From assembly GCA_947169685.1 (NCBI GenBank), contig CAMVQS010000001.1, positions 62,001 to 126,000 on the forward strand: DNA of 64,000 nucleotides, read 5' to 3'. Positions 58,332 through 64,000 of this stretch are shown here, piece by piece; position 1 is the stretch's first letter, and each line of letters opens with the position of its first letter. This DNA is from an uncultured Prevotella sp. GTDB taxonomy: Bacteria > Bacteroidota > Bacteroidia > Bacteroidales > Bacteroidaceae. The position numbers and the translations under genes were made by a program. The notes below the pieces were generated by a model that did not search any database, was not told where the DNA came from, and saw nothing but the letters and a program-made list of their open reading frames with translations.

Positions 58332-60644
58332 ATGAAGAAATTATTTACACTTCTTGTTCTCTTGACATGTTTCTTGGGAGCAAAGGCAGAGTGGGTACAA
58401 GATTACAGTATCGACTACTCTACGAAGAACAATTTCCCATTCTTCGTCATGGGTTATGTACCCGAGTGGGTTGATGGTGTCATGACCGACTATGGTGCAG
58501 ACTACAGGTATGCGACTCAGGCAGATCTTGACGGTGACGGTGACGCTAAATGGAAAGATGGAGAGTCTTCTGTTGGTACCGCTATGGCTGGTTCTACAGA
58601 GTATCAAAAGGTAACAGGTGCTGGCCCATATTGGCACCAGTATTTCATTGCTGATGGTGTTCCTATGGAACTTGATGGTACTTATACCATTAAGGCAATG
58701 GTTAAGTCTTCTGCTGCAGTCACCGCAAATCTTCAGTTTGGAAACTGGGGAAAACTCAAAGAGACACAGGTTACTATCCCTCAAAGTAATGATTTCCAGG
58801 AAGTAGAATGGGAAGTTACGGGTTGCTTAAATGCAGGTAATGGCTTTATCTGTATCCAGCCTGGTACCTCTACTGCTACTATCGAATGGAAGTCGCTGAA
58901 GGTTTTCCACAATCAGAAGGCACAGCGCCCGACAGTATGGCAGCAGTGGCTCACCAACGATGGTAATTCTATCATACCTGATGTAGCACATACTAACAAG
59001 TATGTTGGTGATGCAGAAACTGCATGGCCGGCATGGGCACTTGAGACAACCGATGGCATCAACGCCAACTGGAGAGGTGAACAACCTAACTTAATTTGTG
59101 CATGGGCTTTGACCATGGGTAGGAACTTTGATGATCAGTGCCCCGCTGAGGTTAGTAAAGATAGCTATCGCGCTCGTCCTTTCCCTGCTGACATCGAGTT
59201 AGAGCCAGGAACTACCAACCACGTATTCGCTGTTCATGTAACGCAGATTGATGTTATTGATGCTCCAGAACCCGATGTGAACTCTGTCGCATGGTCTAAC
59301 CAGTTCTGGATTGAGTCTCCTAAAGGTTGGAAAGAAGGCGAACAGGTTAAGATTAAGTTCCGCTATAAGGCAGAGCATGCATGTAAGGTAGGTACTCAGA
59401 TCCACAAGCAGCGTCCTTCTGACTATCTCCATTGGCAAGCTGTTGATGATGTTTCGTTCACTACGGAGTGGCAGGAATTCGAGAAGGTTGTTACCTTCAG
59501 CTCTGCTCAAGCAGGCGGTTTCTCTCTGGCATTCAACCTGTGCAGTGATGCGGACAATGGCCGCACTCCTAATGTATTCTACTTCGACGACCTTTCTTGG
59601 GAGACAATGAAGCTTGACGAGGGCTTCTTCGTTGCAGGTTCTAACACTACTACAGGTCTCCAATATGACTTTGACAATGCCACCCAGTTCGAGGAACATG
59701 CATATGATGATGACTACGATTACGTAGCTACTATTGGTGAGAAGGACGCTTATGTCAATGAAATTATGATTTCTACCGTTCGCGGTAACGATACTCAATT
59801 CAAGAGTAATACGCTGAAGCCCAAATCCGTTATCACTTCAAGCGATCCTGATAACTGGATTGAATATACTGCAGCAAGTCTTGCTAAAGTGACACTTCCT
59901 GCTGCTGGTATTTGGAGGGTTTACATTGATACTCATTACACATCTATGGCATTCGAGCAGATTGAAGGTGATGAAATTGTAGAGAAGGAACCCGTTGATA
60001 TCGTTACTAACCCAACCGAGAATGTTATTAACGGACAGGAAAGACAGCCGACAGCTGCTGAGCAGCCCGCAGATGAGGAGGCAGGAACCCCGGCAGGTAC
60101 TGGCCAGCCTTGGGATAACCAGTTCTTCATTGTTGCTAACCGTGCGCTTGAGAAGGGCGAAGTTACGGTTGTCAAGTTCAAGTATAAGGCTTCTCGTGAG
60201 GCAAAGTCTTCTACACAGTGCCACGGTGAACCAGGTGCCTACAAGCACTGGGCAGCTATCGGTGATGTAAACTTCACGACTGAATGGCAGGACTTTGAGA
60301 CAGAACTTACTGTTGCTAATGAGGCAGACGGCATGAAGTCTATTGCCTTCAACTTGGCTGAAATCAAGGATGCTTGCATTTATGAGATTAAGGACGTTCA
60401 GTGGTATCTGAAAGACGAGACTCTTGATGAGGGTAAGACTTGGGAGAACCTGATTGACGCAACTGGTGGTGCAAACTTCCTCAAGAAGGAAGGTGCAGGT
60501 AATGCTATTGAACCCACAGGTATCAACGGTGTCATTTATACCACAACTGGTTCTGACGTAATCTATAACCTCTCTGGCCAGCGTGTGTCTAAGGACTACA
60601 AAGGCGTTGTGATTAAGAACGGTCGCAAGGTCGTGATTAAGTAA
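58332..60644 (+). CDS. Secreted multi-CBM protein with Por-type C-terminal tail
   Basis: A 770-residue protein with a signal peptide (FLGAKA) and no hydrolase domain that I can see. A CBM4/22-like module fills about residues 20-195. Two related modules at about 323-420 and 596-690 share the pattern QFxI, KFxYKA, HWxAxxDVxFTTEWQxFE and so arose by duplication. A Pro/Glu/Ala-rich linker (TAAEQPADEEAGTPAG) precedes the third module. The C-terminal YNLSGQRVSKDYKGVVIKNG resembles the short tails that direct type IX secretion. It probably binds xylan outside the cell. It follows the xus operon after a stem-loop, without a clear promoter of its own. Confidence 0.78.
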   Translation: MKKLFTLLVLLTCFLGAKAEWVQDYSIDYSTKNNFPFFVMGYVPEWVDGVMTDYGADYRYATQADLDGDGDAKWKDGESSVGTAMAGSTEYQKVTGAGPYWHQYFIADGVPMELDGTYTIKAMVKSSAAVTANLQFGNWGKLKETQVTIPQSNDFQEVEWEVTGCLNAGNGFICIQPGTSTATIEWKSLKVFHNQKAQRPTVWQQWLTNDGNSIIPDVAHTNKYVGDAETAWPAWALETTDGINANWRGEQPNLICAWALTMGRNFDDQCPAEVSKDSYRARPFPADIELEPGTTNHVFAVHVTQIDVIDAPEPDVNSVAWSNQFWIESPKGWKEGEQVKIKFRYKAEHACKVGTQIHKQRPSDYLHWQAVDDVSFTTEWQEFEKVVTFSSAQAGGFSLAFNLCSDADNGRTPNVFYFDDLSWETMKLDEGFFVAGSNTTTGLQYDFDNATQFEEHAYDDDYDYVATIGEKDAYVNEIMISTVRGNDTQFKSNTLKPKSVITSSDPDNWIEYTAASLAKVTLPAAGIWRVYIDTHYTSMAFEQIEGDEIVEKEPVDIVTNPTENVINGQERQPTAAEQPADEEAGTPAGTGQPWDNQFFIVANRALEKGEVTVVKFKYKASREAKSSTQCHGEPGAYKHWAAIGDVNFTTEWQDFETELTVANEADGMKSIAFNLAEIKDACIYEIKDVQWYLKDETLDEGKTWENLIDATGGANFLKKEGAGNAIEPTGINGVIYTTTGSDVIYNLSGQRVSKDYKGVVIKNGRKVVIK

Positions 60645-60709
60645 GAGACAAGGTTATCGTGAAGTAAGATTTTATCTTAAAGATAAATATTAGAACTTTA
60701 CATTTGAAG

Positions 60710-60741
60710 GCTCTGGGCTTGTGAAAGTCCAGAGCTTTTTT
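60710..60741 (+). terminator. Intrinsic terminator after the xus operon
   Basis: GCTCTGG (60710-60716) pairs with CCAGAGC (60729-60735), followed by six T residues. It ends transcription from the xus/CBM genes. Confidence 0.85.
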
Positions 60742-60784
60742 AATATATGCAGATTGTAAGACCTCTTTGATAGATGTGTACACA

Positions 60785-60833
60785 AAAAAGTACGCATACT
60801 TTTTGGATATTTGAAATAATAGCACTATATTTG
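60785..60833 (+). promoter_or_regulatory. Toxin-antitoxin promoter with overlapping operator
   Basis: The promoter is TTTG (60802-60805), 20 bp, TATATTTG (60826-60833). A perfect 8-bp inverted repeat AAAAAGTA/TACTTTTT around CGCA (60785-60804) overlaps the -33 box, where an autorepressing antitoxin complex would block RNA polymerase. Confidence 0.7.
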
Positions 60834-60859
60834 CACCCAGATTGTAAAATAATTGAGTT

Positions 60860-61111
60860 ATGACACAGTTAACAGTAAGAGATTTCAGAAGTCAGATGGC
60901 AAGTTCATTTGATCTTGTAGATGCAGGAGAGCGTGTGTTTATCCGCAGGAAGAACCAACTCTACACTATCGTACCTGTCTCAGAGGATGACTTGACCATC
61001 ACACCAAAACTGGCCACGAAGATAGAGAAGGCCCGTCAGGAGTATCGTGAGGGAAAGACTATCAGTTTGAAAACCCATGATGATATAGACAGCTACTTTG
61101 AATCCATGTGA
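60860..61111 (+). CDS. YefM/Phd-type antitoxin
   Basis: An 83-residue protein. The N-terminal TVRDFRSQMASSFDLVDAGERVFIRRKN matches the Phd/YefM DNA-binding fold (shown in part). The charged C-terminal tail (EKARQEYREGKTISLKTHDD) would wrap the toxin. It neutralises the toxin encoded directly downstream and represses the operon, for which a palindromic operator is visible. The type II pair lies between the xus operon and the GH10 gene, bordered by a terminator and a repeat-rich gap, which suggests a separately acquired insert. Confidence 0.88.
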   Translation: MTQLTVRDFRSQMASSFDLVDAGERVFIRRKNQLYTIVPVSEDDLTITPKLATKIEKARQEYREGKTISLKTHDDIDSYFESM

Positions 61112-61113
61112 CC

Positions 61114-61386
61114 ATGTATGAGGTAAAGGTTTCCACGGAGGCAGATAGGGTCCTCAAGAAGTGGAAGAAGTCCAATCCGCAGCTTTGGAAGAAATATCAG
61201 AAGATTTATCATGAACTGATAGACCATCCGCGTACAGGACTTGGACACCCTGAAGCACTAAAGGGTGGTAATGATATTACGTATTCCCGTCACATTACTG
61301 CCCATGACCGTATTATCTACGATATTTATGATGAAGTTCTTGTGGTGTTGGTAATCGAAGCCGAGGGTCACTACAACGATAAGTAA
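61114..61386 (+). CDS. Txe/YoeB-type toxin (mRNA endonuclease)
   Basis: A 90-residue RelE-fold protein. VLKKWKKSNPQLWKKYQKIYHELIDHP is the N-terminal helical pair (part shown), LKGGNDITYSRHITAHDRIIYDI holds the Arg and His residues of the YoeB core, and the C-terminus EGHYNDK has the terminal His-Tyr of the family. YoeB-type toxins cleave mRNA on the ribosome. I use the ATG at 61114; the track GTG at 61108 overlaps the antitoxin stop and is an alternative. Residues needed for activity appear intact. Confidence 0.88.
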   Translation: MYEVKVSTEADRVLKKWKKSNPQLWKKYQKIYHELIDHPRTGLGHPEALKGGNDITYSRHITAHDRIIYDIYDEVLVVLVIEAEGHYNDK

Positions 61387-61405
61387 CTCAACATACATTA
61401 GCTGG

Positions 61406-61508
61406 AAAAACGGCGTTTTGGTGCGCTTGAGACGGCGTTTCAGCACCCTTAAAACGCCGTTTTAACGTGGTCAGAACGCCGTTTTGACACCCTGTAAACG
61501 CCGTTTAT
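61406..61508. repeat. 22-bp-period array 4: five AAACGSCGTTT palindromes
   Basis: Five 15-bp units (starting 61406, 61428, 61450, 61472, 61494) share the core ACGSCGTTT and are centred exactly 22 bp apart with 7-bp spacers. Outer bases change in compensating pairs, for example TGA/TCA in unit 2 and TAA/TTA in unit 3. Non-coding. Confidence 0.85.
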
Positions 61509-61524
61509 ACGTAGGGTAGGGTGT

Positions 61525-61605
61525 TTACTCGCCATGTAACGACCCTTTACTCGCCATGTAACGATGGCTTACTCGCCGAGTAACGACCCGTTACATACCG
61601 AGTAA
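61525..61605. repeat. 22-bp-period array 5: four TTAC-N7-GTAA units
   Basis: TTACTCGCCATGTAA (61525 and 61547), TTACTCGCCGAGTAA (61569, a perfect palindrome) and TTACATACCGAGTAA (61591) start 22 bp apart with 7-bp spacers. This is the motif of array 2, 51 kb away, with two kinds of half-site mixed. The rest of the gap up to the GH10 promoter shows nothing else recognisable. Confidence 0.85.
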
Positions 61606-61684
61606 TGAGTTGATGGAAGCCCATCAGGTAACATACGGAAAAGTATTTGAGATTTCCAGCGTATGATAATTCAGGAGTTTTTAA

Positions 61685-61692
61685 TACCTTTG
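61685..61692 (+). promoter_or_regulatory. -7 box of the GH10 xylanase gene
   Basis: TACCTTTG at 61685-61692 without a TTTG at the -33 position, suggesting activator dependence. No TGTTACA pair is found upstream; a single GTAACA at 61628-61633 is the only half-site-like match. Confidence 0.5.
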
Positions 61693-61737
61693 CACGCAAA
61701 AAAAATAATATACTAAAATAAGACAATAAGAATAGCT

Positions 61738-64000
<2,263 letters not shown>

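Overview
The window looks like chromosome from a xylan-degrading member of the Bacteroidota, most likely Prevotellaceae (Prevotella/Segatella/Xylanibacter group). The signs are SusC/SusD pairs, a hybrid two-component system regulator (HTCS), Bacteroidetes-type promoters (TTTG, 19-20 bp, TAnnTTTG), short Por-type C-terminal tails on secreted proteins, and typical Bacteroidales house-keeping genes. Species cannot be fixed from sequence reading alone.

Layout. 0-4 kb: two related DUF4842-type lipoproteins and a BASS-family transporter, all on the minus strand. 4.2-8.5 kb: a GH31-GH97 alpha-glycosidase operon. 8.5-11.7 kb: an accessory patch with a Fic protein and an AAA-type ATPase around a 640-bp non-coding stretch packed with structured repeats. 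11.7-15 kb: a TPP riboswitch controlling a TonB-dependent receptor and a PnuC-type permease (thiamine uptake). 15-27.5 kb: greA, a type B carboxylesterase, a CE2-like acetylesterase, dapB, lepB with a second S26 paralogue that has lost its catalytic residues, WbqC, DUF2851, a thioesterase, dprA, dus and a nitroreductase. 27.5-29.5 kb: GH67 alpha-glucuronidase. 29.6-38.5 kb: two unrecognised exported proteins, a THUMP-like methyltransferase, a GNAT-like protein, parE and an S41 protease. 38.5-60.6 kb: the xylan utilisation locus. It has an HTCS with bcp and a second histidine kinase on the minus strand, then a divergent operon matching the known xusA-xusB-xusC-xusD-xusE order, a GH10-like lipoprotein and a multi-CBM secreted protein. 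60.8-64 kb: a YefM/YoeB-type toxin-antitoxin pair, another repeat-rich gap, an active-looking GH10 xylanase and the start of a CE6-like acetylxylan esterase.

How it works together. The HTCS probably senses xylo-oligosaccharides in the periplasm and binds TGTTACA direct repeats (21-bp spacing). These occur twice in the HTCS-xusA gap, each exactly 31 bp upstream of a -7 box. One serves xusA. The other precedes a short transcription unit that ends in a strong hairpin terminator. Surface proteins bind and import xylan pieces; GH10, CE2, CE6 and GH67 supply backbone cleavage, deacetylation and glucuronic acid removal.

The most unusual content is a set of tandem repeat arrays with one fixed geometry: 15-bp (near-)palindromes separated by 7-bp spacers, a strict 22-bp period. 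Five arrays with different motifs lie at three loci, one of them inside a methyltransferase coding sequence. Alongside them are 7-bp and 8-bp tandem arrays that sit on start codons of xus genes or lie in frame inside genes. The GH10-like protein of the xus operon appears to have become a binding protein: nearly all active-site positions are replaced.
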